Shown piece after piece: positions 55,288-63,403 of a stretch of 64,000 nucleotides of DNA (positions are counted from its first letter, which is position 1; every line of letters begins with the position of its first letter). The translations under genes were made by a program, and so were the position numbers. The notes under the pieces were generated by a model that was not told where the DNA came from, made no database searches, and was given only the letters and a program-made list of their open reading frames with translations. Origin of the DNA: Thermobifida halotolerans. GTDB lineage: Bacteria > Actinomycetota > Actinomycetes > Streptosporangiales > Streptosporangiaceae. The DNA lies in assembly GCF_003574835.2 (NCBI RefSeq), contig NZ_CP063196.1:4836001-4900000 (forward strand), in the 5' to 3' direction.

Positions 55288-56664
55288 TCAGGATGCGTCT
55301 CGGTGGGCGGACCCCCTGCGGCGGTCGAACGTGGTCTCCCGTGACCCGTGCTTCCTAGCACGGTTGTCGTCCTCCCCGCCGTCACGCACCGCCGCGTCGA
55401 ACTGGCTGTCGACGACCTCGGGGACTGCGCCGTAGCGCCCGGTCAGGTACCACAGCATCGGGTTCTCGTCGCTACCCTCTTCCTCCTCGTACTCGGCCAG
55501 GGAGAAGAGTTGGGTCGCCCCGTGCTGGTCCTTCTCGGTGAACCAGATCTCCTCGCGCCCGAGCACGTCCCTGCCGCGAATCCACCCCAGCAGTGCGGCG
55601 TCGTGGCTGGAGAACAGGAGTTGCGCGCGCCGGGGGTTGGTCTCCGGGTCTTTGAAAAGCTCAATGATCTTGGTCGACAGCAGGGGATGCAGGTTGGCGT
55701 CCAGTACGTCGACGACCATGAGGGACCCCGTGCGCAGAGCGGAGATGACCTGGTATCCCAGGTTTAACAGGGCGATCGTGCCCTGCGACTGCTGCCGGAT
55801 GCCGAGAGGCCGGACGCTGCTGTCCGCCGAACGGTGGTGGAAGAGCAGATCCACCCGGTCGAGCGTCCGGATTCGATGGCGGCGAAGAACCTCCGGAGCG
55901 TCGGCGTACCGCTCCTCCACCTCGGCGATCTCGCTCTCGGTGGGGCGGTGTCGTTTGAGTTCCAGGCGCTCGATTCCGGTGTCGGCCGCACGCAGCAGTT
56001 CCTCCAGCTTCGGAAGCCACCGTTCATCCGTGCTGCGAAGCCGACGCAGCAGCAGTTGCGCCCCATGCCATAGTCCGGGGTCGGTGGAGCGAAACCTGAG
56101 GCGCTGCGCGAACCAGTCGTACACCGGTCGGACGACGTGCTGTTTGGAACGGGCCGCCACCGTCAGGAAGAGGGTGTTGTCGTCGGTGATCTCCTCGACC
56201 TGGGTCACCGAGTCGGGAAGATCCGGCCCGAAGCGGTAGCCGTCCGCGTCGCGTTCGAAGACGACCTGCTTCCCGTCCAGGGGATAGCAGTACAGCCACT
56301 CCTCGACCACCCGCACGTCGTCGATCGCGAAGCCGTAGGTGTAGCGCAGGCCGTTGGTCCACAGGTCCACGACGTAGCTGGACGGTTCCGCCAGACTTCG
56401 CGAATCCAGGGTGAAGGGGTCCCGCTCGATTCCGGCGTCCGGCTCGTGGTCGGCCATCGACGTGCGCACCATGTGCTGCATGAACCCCAGCGCGTTCAGG
56501 ACGTTGCTCTTGCCGGAGGCGTTCGAGCCGAAGATCCCTGCCACCCGCAGTGACTCGGGCTCCACCGGGTCGGGGCCTTCGGGCGCATCCTGCGCGGGGA
56601 CCAGCAGGAGTTGCTGCTCCTCCTTCAGGGATCGGTGGTTGGCGGCCCGGAAACTCAGCAGCAT
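55288..56664 (-). CDS. AAA15-family ATPase (RloA/OLD-like)
   Basis: 458 residues, an ABC/SMC-type ATPase: Walker A GSNASGKSN with Lys52, IRQQSQGTIALLNLGYQ as the ABC signature, VVDVLDANLHPLLS as Walker B, and a final SSHDAAL H-loop. This is the COG1106 type, typical of phage exclusion or Rlo-style accessory genes at hsd loci; its usual partner RloB is not next to it. ATG 56664 is chosen with GGGG about 9 bases upstream; ATG 56673 is also possible. Convergent with the AIPR gene and divergent from hsdR. Confidence 0.85.
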   Translation of the reverse strand: MLLSFRAANHRSLKEEQQLLLVPAQDAPEGPDPVEPESLRVAGIFGSNASGKSNVLNALGFMQHMVRTSMADHEPDAGIERDPFTLDSRSLAEPSSYVVDLWTNGLRYTYGFAIDDVRVVEEWLYCYPLDGKQVVFERDADGYRFGPDLPDSVTQVEEITDDNTLFLTVAARSKQHVVRPVYDWFAQRLRFRSTDPGLWHGAQLLLRRLRSTDERWLPKLEELLRAADTGIERLELKRHRPTESEIAEVEERYADAPEVLRRHRIRTLDRVDLLFHHRSADSSVRPLGIRQQSQGTIALLNLGYQVISALRTGSLMVVDVLDANLHPLLSTKIIELFKDPETNPRRAQLLFSSHDAALLGWIRGRDVLGREEIWFTEKDQHGATQLFSLAEYEEEEGSDENPMLWYLTGRYGAVPEVVDSQFDAAVRDGGEDDNRARKHGSRETTFDRRRGSAHRDAS

Positions 56665-56969
56665 GTGCCGCATCCCCTTCCCAGTCCGCTCCCGCCGTCG
56701 ACATCCGACCGTGAGGATTCGGAACTCGGCGTAGTCACGGTGACCGGATGGTTTTTGTTCCTTTTCGCGCTTTCTCAAATTTTCTCGAATTGAGAACCGT
56801 ACCGACAGCCTATAGATCACCTTTGGCGGCCCGGCTCCCGGCTCGCGCGGACGAACTGCCAGCTCCCCGCCCAAGGTCCTCGGACTGCGGGAAATCCCGC
56901 CCGGCCCGACCGTGCGATTGGCCATACTGGAGAGGACCCCAGCAGCGCCACGCCCCCGGGAGCCGCCCC
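56665..56969. other. Divergent control region between the ATPase and hsdR
   Basis: 305 bases. It is relatively AT-rich near 56745-56795 (TTTTTGTTCC, TTTCTCAAATTTTC) and carries no gene of its own. Promoters for both genes should lie here, but no clear box can be named. Confidence 0.5.
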
Positions 56970-59900
56970 GTGAGTCACGCCCCCGCCTACTTCGAATCCG
57001 CCTTCGAAAACACGATCGTTGCGGAGCTGGTGAAACACAGCGGCTGGCGGGCCGTGCCCGAGGACGGCGGCTACGACCCCGAGCGCGCCATCGACACCAC
57101 GCGGCTCTTCGAGTTCCTCGGCCGACCCTCCCAACGCGACCAGGTCGAGCGGCTCACCGACCGCTACGGCGGAGTCGAGGAGTTCCAGAGAGGCTTCCTG
57201 CGCAGACTCACCGACCAGCTCGACCGGTACGGCACCCTGCACGTGCTGCGCAACGGGGTCAGGGACCAGGGAGTGGAGATCGCACTCGCCCACTTCAAAC
57301 CCGAAGGGGCCGAAGCCGTCGACGCCCTGGCGCACTACGAGGAGAACATCCTCAGCGTCACCCCGCAACTCCACTACTCCACCCGCAACCGCAACTCCCT
57401 CGACCTGGTGTTCTTCGTCAACGGGCTGCCGGTGGCCACCGCCGAGCTGAAGAACCCGCCGACCGGGCAGACCGTCGCCCACGCCATGCGCCAGTACCGC
57501 GACGACCGCGACCCCCGCGAGACGCTGTTCGCGGGCCGCGCGCTCGTGCACTTCGCCGTGGACACCGACGAGGTGTACACGACCACCCGGCTGGCCCGCC
57601 GCGACACCGTGTTCCTGCCCTTCAACCAGGGCTCCAACGGCCCCAACGCGCCCGGAGGCAAGGGCAACCGCAGGGCCGTCCCCAAACGGGAGGGCGGCTA
57701 CCCCACCGCCTACCTGTGGCGCGAGGTGCTGCGGCGGGACAACTTCATGGAGATCCTGGAGCGCTTCCTCGCGGAGAAGAAGACCGACCGCGGCACAGAA
57801 CTGATCTTCCCCCGCTACCACCAGTGGCACGCCGTGCGCACCCTCGCCGACCACGTCCAACGCCACGGCAGCGGCGAGAAGTACCTCGTCCAGCACTCCG
57901 CGGGCTCCGGCAAGTCCAACACCATCGCCTGGCTCGCGCTGCGCCTGCTCGACCTGCACACCCTCGCCGACCCCCGGAAACTGGAAGGACGCGCCCGCGA
58001 ACTCGGCCCCGCCACGCCCGTCTTCGACAAGATCCTCGTCGTCACCGACCGGACCGTCCTGGACGACCAGCTCAGGAAGACCGTGGAGGGCTTCGTACGC
58101 ACCCCCGGCGCCTTCAGGGCCATCACCGGTGAGGGCGGCAGCAAGTCCGCCGAGCTGGCGGCGGCACTCAAGGACTCCACCACCCGGGTCCTCACCGTCA
58201 CCGTGCAGACCTTCCCCTACGCGCTCAAACTCCTCCAGGATCTGCCCGAGAAGCGGTGCGCGATCCTGGCCGACGAGGCGCACTCCTCGCAGAGCGGCGA
58301 CACCTCGGACCAGTTGCGCAGGGCGCTGGACGCCATGGAACGGAACGCGGCCGACGACCGAGCTGAAGACGACGGAGTGCCCGAAGCCGCCGAGCAGCTC
58401 GGCGAGCGCGACCACCCCAACCTGTCCTTCTTCGCCTTCACCGCCACCCCCAAGACCAAAACCCTCAACCTGTTCGGGGTCAGACGCGACGACGGCACGC
58501 GCGGCCCCTTCCACCTGTACTCGATGCGGCAGGCCATCGAAGAGGGCTTCATCCTCGACGTGCTCGGCCGCTACATCACCTACGACCGCAGCTTCCGACT
58601 GGTCAACGAAGCCGTGTTCGACGACGACCCCGAAGTCGACAAGAAGCGGGCCAAGGCCGCGCTGATGCGGATGGTAGACCTCAGCGACACCCGCATCACC
58701 GAACTCGCCGACCTGATCGTCCGACACTTCCACCGCTACATCGCCCCGCAGATGGGCGGACGCTCCAAAGCCATGGTCGTCACCGGCGGCCGGGAGCACG
58801 CGGTGCGGCTGCACCGCGCCATCGAACGCCGCCGCAAGCGGCTGGGGTGGGACGACTGCCGCGCGCTCGTCGCGTTCTCCGGTTCGCTCAACCTCGACGG
58901 AGAAGACCTCACCGAGGCGGGAATCAACGGGTTCGGGGAGAAGCAGTTGCCCGCACGGTTCGGCTACACCAGGGCCGACGACCCCCACGCCGTCACCAAC
59001 CAGCAGGACGAGTACCGCATCCTCGTCGTCGCCGACAAGTACCAGACCGGCTTCGACCAGCCGTTGCTCACCGCGATGTACGTGGACAAGCGGCTCGGCG
59101 GCGTGCAGGCGGTGCAGACGCTGTCGCGCCTCAACCGCACCCACCCCCTCAAGGACGCCAACGACCTGTTCGTCCTGGACTTCCGCAACACCGCCGACGA
59201 GATCACCGCCGCGTTCCAGGACTACTACACCACCACGCTCGCCGACGAGACCGACCCGAACGCCCTCTACGACAAGCACACCGAACTCCTGGGCTTCGGT
59301 GTCCTCGACCGCGACGAGATCGCCGAGTTCGACCGCTGCTGCCTGCCCGGCGAGGACACGCCCCCGCACCAGGACATGATTCGGCTGACCGGGCCGGCGC
59401 TGCACCGCTACGAGGAACTGCTCGACTCCGACCCCAAAAACGCCGAGGCGTTCCGCGGCGGCCTCGACGGCTACCAGCGCGCCTACGGGTTCCTGCAACT
59501 TCTCGCTCGATGGGTGCGACAGGACGAGGAGTTGCGCGGTCTCTACCGTTTCGGCAAGGTGCTGCTCAAACGGCTGCCGCGTCGCCCCGAAGAACGCGGG
59601 GTGGACCTGTCCGGGACCGAGGTCGCCGAGTACCGCGCCTACAAGACCTCCGAGAGCGCACTGAAACTCGACGGAGACCAGTCCAGCCGCCTCGGCGGGA
59701 CTACCGTCGGTGAGAGCGCCCCTGCCGGTGAGGCCACCGTCGAGACCGGACGGCTTTCCGACATCATCGACGAGATCAACGAACGCTTCGGGGTCGGCCT
59801 GCGCGCCGAACACCTCGACGACCCCATCGCCGAGGTGGGCGAGCGCAGCCCGCATCTGAAACGGGCGGCGGGCAAGGCCACCCCCGAGGAGTTCCGGCGC

Positions 59901-60059
59901 CTGTTCGTCGAGGAGTTCCGCCCCGACTTCCTGAAGAAGGTCCGCAACCCCGAGGACATCGAACTCTTCCGCGCCTACAACGACAACCGGGACCTGCGCG
60001 ACGTCATCGACTCCGAAGCGGCCCGGCGGGCGCAGAAGGACTGGGGAACGGCCGCCTGA
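56970..60059 (+). CDS. hsdR: Type I restriction endonuclease subunit HsdR
   Basis: 1029 residues. N-terminal PD-(D/E)xK nuclease: Asp145 in NSLDLVFF, Glu159 and Lys161 in ATAELKNP. SF2 translocase: Walker A SAGSGKSN with Lys315, DEAH at 435-438 (ADEAHSSQSG), FTATP, and the C-terminal VADKYQTGFDQP, QTLSRLNR. A helical C-terminal domain follows. With HsdM and HsdS it cuts unmethylated DNA far from its site. GTG 56970 has GGGAG 8 bases upstream. Unusually, hsdR is 7.4 kb from hsdS with unrelated genes between, and the STK gene follows 43 bases later. Confidence 0.95.
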   Translation: MSHAPAYFESAFENTIVAELVKHSGWRAVPEDGGYDPERAIDTTRLFEFLGRPSQRDQVERLTDRYGGVEEFQRGFLRRLTDQLDRYGTLHVLRNGVRDQGVEIALAHFKPEGAEAVDALAHYEENILSVTPQLHYSTRNRNSLDLVFFVNGLPVATAELKNPPTGQTVAHAMRQYRDDRDPRETLFAGRALVHFAVDTDEVYTTTRLARRDTVFLPFNQGSNGPNAPGGKGNRRAVPKREGGYPTAYLWREVLRRDNFMEILERFLAEKKTDRGTELIFPRYHQWHAVRTLADHVQRHGSGEKYLVQHSAGSGKSNTIAWLALRLLDLHTLADPRKLEGRARELGPATPVFDKILVVTDRTVLDDQLRKTVEGFVRTPGAFRAITGEGGSKSAELAAALKDSTTRVLTVTVQTFPYALKLLQDLPEKRCAILADEAHSSQSGDTSDQLRRALDAMERNAADDRAEDDGVPEAAEQLGERDHPNLSFFAFTATPKTKTLNLFGVRRDDGTRGPFHLYSMRQAIEEGFILDVLGRYITYDRSFRLVNEAVFDDDPEVDKKRAKAALMRMVDLSDTRITELADLIVRHFHRYIAPQMGGRSKAMVVTGGREHAVRLHRAIERRRKRLGWDDCRALVAFSGSLNLDGEDLTEAGINGFGEKQLPARFGYTRADDPHAVTNQQDEYRILVVADKYQTGFDQPLLTAMYVDKRLGGVQAVQTLSRLNRTHPLKDANDLFVLDFRNTADEITAAFQDYYTTTLADETDPNALYDKHTELLGFGVLDRDEIAEFDRCCLPGEDTPPHQDMIRLTGPALHRYEELLDSDPKNAEAFRGGLDGYQRAYGFLQLLARWVRQDEELRGLYRFGKVLLKRLPRRPEERGVDLSGTEVAEYRAYKTSESALKLDGDQSSRLGGTTVGESAPAGEATVETGRLSDIIDEINERFGVGLRAEHLDDPIAEVGERSPHLKRAAGKATPEEFRRLFVEEFRPDFLKKVRNPEDIELFRAYNDNRDLRDVIDSEAARRAQKDWGTAA

Positions 60060-60102
60060 CCAGTATCCCCAACGACACCGGCACAGAAACGGAGCCGTGC
60101 GC

Positions 60103-61635
60103 GTGACCGACGGGCGCGTCATCGCTGACAGGTACGAACTCACGGTGCCCCTCGGCCGAGGCGGCATGGGCCAGGTATGGGAGGCCTACGACCGCCGCCT
60201 CGACCGCAGGGTCGCGGTCAAACTGCTCAACCGTGACCTCCTCTCCGACTCCGGAGACGGCGACGAGGTCGGTGAGAAGCGGTTCCGCCGCGAGAGCCAG
60301 GCCACGGCCCGGGTCGAGCACCCCGGTGTGCCCGCCGTCTACGACGTGGGCTCCCACGAGGACACGCTGTACCTGGCGATGCAGTTCGTCGAGGGGCACC
60401 TGCTGGGCGACGTGATCGCCGAGGAGGCGCCTCTGCCCGTGTCGTGGGCGGCGGCGATCGCGGCGCAGCTCGCGTCCATCCTGTCCGCCGCGCACGAGCG
60501 CGCACTCGTCCACCGCGACCTCAAGCCGTCCAACGTCATCCTGTGTCCCGACGGCTCGGTCAAACTGTTGGACTTCGGCATCGCCGCCGTACTCGACGCC
60601 AAGACCCGGCTGACGCGGGGCGCGACCCCCGGCACGCCGCTGTACATGGCCCCCGAACAGATCGAGGACCGGCCCGCGACCCCGCGCAGCGACCTGTACG
60701 CGCTGGGCTGCCTACTCCACGAACTGCTGACCGGGGAGCCGCCCTTCACCGGGACGCTGCCCTCGGTCACCTACCAGCACGTCCACACCGCGCCCGAACC
60801 ACTGGACGCGCTCCGTGACGACGTTCCCGAAGCACTCACCGGCCTGGTGGCCGAACTGCTGGCCAAACGGCCCGAAGACCGCCCGGCCGACGCGCGCGAG
60901 GTGTACGGACGGCTGGTTCCGCTGCTGCCCGCCCCCAGTGGTACGACCGAACCCGGAGGGTACGACCCGACACGGCCCTACCGGGAGCCGATGGCGCCGC
61001 CTCCGGTGCGAACCGCACCCCGCCAGCGCGACGGCGCCGTGCGCTCACGTCCCCGAGGCGACTCCCGGGAACGGATCGACGTGGCGGCGCTACGGGCCGA
61101 AGCGGAACGGCTCCGGGCCGCCGAACGCTACACGCAGGCCGGTGACGTCCTCGACCGGCTGCTCGACGGCGCGGACGACCTCCCCGAGAACGAGCGGCTG
61201 GGGCTGATGTGGCGGCGGGCCGGGTTGGCGATGAGCGCGCGGGACCACCGCGACGCGCTGCGACGCTACCGGGCGCTGCTGCCTCGGGCGGTCGACCACT
61301 TCGGGGAGGGCAGCGAACCGGTCGTCGACTGCCGCCGCCAGATCGTGGACTGCCTCGCTTTGCTCGGGCAGTTCACCGACGCCGCCGACGAACTGCGGAC
61401 CCTCTACCGGGACCACTACGCGGCCCAGCCGTACGACCGGGAAGCACTGGAGGTCGGCAGGCGCATCGGCGCCATCCTCGCGGCGGCGCGCCACCACGAG
61501 CAGGCCGAGCGGTGGCTGCGCGGCCAGGCCGACCGGGCGGCCGAGGCGTTGGGGCTCGACGACAACCTCAGCAGGGGAATCATCGCCGACTGGATACGGG
61601 TCCGGGACGCGTTGGAGGAAACACCACGCGACTGA
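60103..61635 (+). CDS. Soluble Hanks-type Ser/Thr protein kinase with C-terminal TPR-like region
   Basis: 510 residues. Kinase domain 1-270: glycine loop LGRGGMGQVWEA, Lys40 in VAVKLL, catalytic HRD at 137-139 (VHRDLKPSN), DFG at 157-159, APEQ. A Pro/Arg-rich linker (about 285-330) leads to helical repeats (about 330-505, TPR-like with LRAAERYTQAGDVLDRLL and RDALRRYRALLPRA). No transmembrane helix, unlike PknB-type kinases, so it is cytosolic. Start: GTG 60103 has GGAG 8 bases upstream, better than GTG 60097. Position after hsdR suggests a phage-defence or regulatory role, as with other island kinases. Confidence 0.88.
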   Translation: MTDGRVIADRYELTVPLGRGGMGQVWEAYDRRLDRRVAVKLLNRDLLSDSGDGDEVGEKRFRRESQATARVEHPGVPAVYDVGSHEDTLYLAMQFVEGHLLGDVIAEEAPLPVSWAAAIAAQLASILSAAHERALVHRDLKPSNVILCPDGSVKLLDFGIAAVLDAKTRLTRGATPGTPLYMAPEQIEDRPATPRSDLYALGCLLHELLTGEPPFTGTLPSVTYQHVHTAPEPLDALRDDVPEALTGLVAELLAKRPEDRPADAREVYGRLVPLLPAPSGTTEPGGYDPTRPYREPMAPPPVRTAPRQRDGAVRSRPRGDSRERIDVAALRAEAERLRAAERYTQAGDVLDRLLDGADDLPENERLGLMWRRAGLAMSARDHRDALRRYRALLPRAVDHFGEGSEPVVDCRRQIVDCLALLGQFTDAADELRTLYRDHYAAQPYDREALEVGRRIGAILAAARHHEQAERWLRGQADRAAEALGLDDNLSRGIIADWIRVRDALEETPRD

Positions 61636-61975
61636 CTGAGGTATGAGTGTTCGCTTCTGCGGTGGGCACGGGGTCTTCGCGGAGAACCCGGAGAAAGGCG
61701 AGGCATTCCACCCCGGCCGTCCAGGGGGGTACCACGGGCTGGCCGTGCCTGGTCGAGGCGCTCTGGCGCCGAGTCCGGGCGCGCCCTGCGGGCGGATCGG
61801 CCGAAAGAACGCCGGCCACCCCAGGGGGCAGCACCCTGGGGGGCGGGATTGTCGTCGAAGGTGCGGGTGGGCGAGCCGTGTCCGGACTCGGCGTCGGGGC
61901 GCCTCGACCGGCCACTGGCAGTCGGTGGTGGCCCGCTTCTGGAGGTTTTTTGTGGAATACCTCACCTCGCCAGGA
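61636..61975 (+). repeat. Intergenic repeat family, copy C: large imperfect palindrome
   Basis: Begins at the kinase stop with CTGAGGT-TGAGTGTTCGCTTC. Arm 1 (61702-61778, GGCATTCC to GAGTCCGG) and arm 2 (61882-61961) are inverted copies of each other, about 77-80 bases each, including GGTCGAGGCG and GCGCCGAGTCCGG. The centre holds smaller hairpins (CCACCCCAG with GGGGCAGC). The structure fits a palindromic non-autonomous element. Bases 61976-62160 show nothing recognisable. Confidence 0.75.
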
Positions 61976-62161
61976 ATGGCGGTGCAACCGTATTCGCCGC
62001 GGAATCCGACCATCAAACCTCGATGAGTTTCAGCATCCATGCCCCAGGCTCCTCAGGATCAATTCCGCCCACCAGCGGTCACTCCAGACAACTTGTGTCA
62101 CTTGGTGCCGCGAATTCAACACCGGATCCGGTAAATCGTGCTGGTCGTATTTTGTGGTGTA

Positions 62162-62190
62162 TTGACAATGCTTGTCGGCGTTGGAAGACT
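62162..62190 (+). promoter_or_regulatory. Promoter of the peptide operon
   Basis: TTGACA (62162-62167) is a perfect -35; AAGACT (62185-62190) 17 bases later is a modest -10. It predicts a leader of about 45 bases ahead of the peptide start at 62244. Confidence 0.5.
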
Positions 62191-62243
62191 CCGGGTGGGC
62201 GATCAGAATATTTCATGCCCAGTCGTGCCCCAGGGAGCCAACC

Positions 62244-62405
62244 ATGGATACCGTGACAATCACGGCCGCAGGACAAGAGTCCGTTATCGACATTCCCCTG
62301 CCCACCGAAGCCTGGCACGAGACCGTGGACGAGTCGGTCCAGTTCGAAGTGCAGCAGGCGTCCCTCGCTGAAGGCCACTTCGGAACCAACTTCCGTCGCT
62401 GCTGA
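62244..62405 (+). CDS. Candidate RiPP precursor peptide, 53 residues
   Basis: ATG 62244 has AGGGAG 7 bases upstream. The peptide has a leader-like acidic and hydrophobic part (TVTITAAGQESVIDIPLP), a TEAWHETVDES middle, a QFEVQQASLAEG segment, and a short C-terminal HFGTNFRRC. A single Cys at the very end and aromatic Phe residues flanking Asn are possible modification sites. No known precursor family was recognised; the call depends on the next genes, a 2-oxoglutarate/iron enzyme and a radical SAM enzyme. A longer frame from 62172 is less likely, lacking a ribosome site of this quality. Confidence 0.6.
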   Translation: MDTVTITAAGQESVIDIPLPTEAWHETVDESVQFEVQQASLAEGHFGTNFRRC

Positions 62406-62419
62406 TCGCTGAGGGCGGC

Positions 62420-62457
62420 GGACGGTGCCTCGCAAAGCGAGGTGTCGTACGCCGTCC
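62420..62457 (+). terminator. Nested hairpin after the precursor, possible partial terminator
   Basis: Inner arms CCTCGC (62428-62433) and GCGAGG (62437-62442) with loop AAA, inside outer GGACGG (62420-62425) and CCGTCC (62452-62457). RiPP operons often have such a stem to make more precursor than enzymes. Confidence 0.55.
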
Positions 62458-62502
62458 TAGGCATGGAACCGGCTTCATCGGTGCCAATGGGTCCGACCCG
62501 AC

Positions 62503-63312
62503 ATGCGGGGAGCGATGGGATTAGCGGGTGACGTAAGTTTTGTGCTGGCCAAGGCGAAGCAGGCCAGGCGCCGACGAATATCACCAGGACTGACGGAGGA
62601 CAAGCATGTCCTCAAGATGCTTCTCCGTGATGGCATCGTGGTCATTCCACAGTTTTTGGATATCGAGACCGTGCGCGCCATCGCAGAAGAGACGCACAGC
62701 AGTACGGATCTGCTGGCCGATGCCCTACACCCAGACATTGTGAAGCGGAACGCGCGGCGGTTGCTTCTCAATCCGCGCAAACATGTCCCCAGTTCGGTGC
62801 GGGTATTCGACGACGGGCGGATCCGGAACCTAGCGAGAGCGTACCTTTCGCCCGAAGCGGTGCCCGACAGGGAGGCAGTCCAGGTCAAGAAGGGAGTCGG
62901 AGAGCAGAGTATTGTCGATTTTTACCACATCGACGAGTGGCGTCCGCTGCTCTCCGTCTTCTTTTACCTGACGGACGTCGGCTCCGATAACGCCCCGATG
63001 GAATACCTTGTCGGCAGTCACCGTGGGGCTCTGTGGAGAGCCCGACTCGAACAGGACTTTTTTGAGTACTACCGCAAGGATGCTCAGGGCCGATACGCCA
63101 ATGAGGAGAGCGCGTATGCTGGCTGCATACTTCCGACACAGGCGAGGCGCCTTCGTGAGCGCTATAAATGGCGATCGATGTCCTGCGAGGGCGCGGCGGG
63201 CACCCTGGTCATCTTCGACAACCTCGGTCTGCATAGAGCCCGGCCGCTGAAGGCTGGCACACGACTGCTGCTGTCGGCGTACTGGCAGTTGCCGGACGGA
63301 GATATGGAGTGA
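62503..63312 (+). CDS. Phytanoyl-CoA dioxygenase (PhyH) family 2-oxoglutarate/iron enzyme
   Basis: 269 residues. The PhyH jelly roll: DGIVVIPQFLD at the start of the domain, facial triad H142-x-D144 in FYHIDEW and distal His244 in LGLHRARPL, then an Arg-containing TRLLLSAYWQL strand binding 2-oxoglutarate; also FFYLTDVGSDNAPMEYLVGSHRG. It should hydroxylate a peptide or small substrate. Start uncertain: ATG 62503 has no ribosome site; ATG 62515 has GGGGAG only 2 bases upstream. Lies between the candidate precursor and the radical SAM gene, so peptide tailoring is inferred. Confidence 0.85.
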   Translation: MRGAMGLAGDVSFVLAKAKQARRRRISPGLTEDKHVLKMLLRDGIVVIPQFLDIETVRAIAEETHSSTDLLADALHPDIVKRNARRLLLNPRKHVPSSVRVFDDGRIRNLARAYLSPEAVPDREAVQVKKGVGEQSIVDFYHIDEWRPLLSVFFYLTDVGSDNAPMEYLVGSHRGALWRARLEQDFFEYYRKDAQGRYANEESAYAGCILPTQARRLRERYKWRSMSCEGAAGTLVIFDNLGLHRARPLKAGTRLLLSAYWQLPDGDME

Positions 63313-63403
63313 ACGGGCCGGATGGCTTGGACATTCCCAATGACGGCCAGTGACGTGAGCAGCGTGCTGGCGTAGATGCAGCGCCCGACAGGAGCGGACT
63401 GAC

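Noticed and set aside
56817-60167. Very long minus-strand frame opposite hsdR
   Set aside because: Shadow frame of a high-GC gene: composition is Val/Gly/Glu-rich without motifs, while the plus strand has all HsdR motifs.
61643-62026. Plus-strand ORF of 127 codons inside repeat copy C
   Set aside because: Falls in the palindromic repeat and its flank; no motif; similar frames appear in copies A and B by shared sequence.
62079-62435. Minus-strand ORF opposite the candidate precursor
   Set aside because: The plus-strand peptide has promoter and ribosome site; the minus frame has neither.
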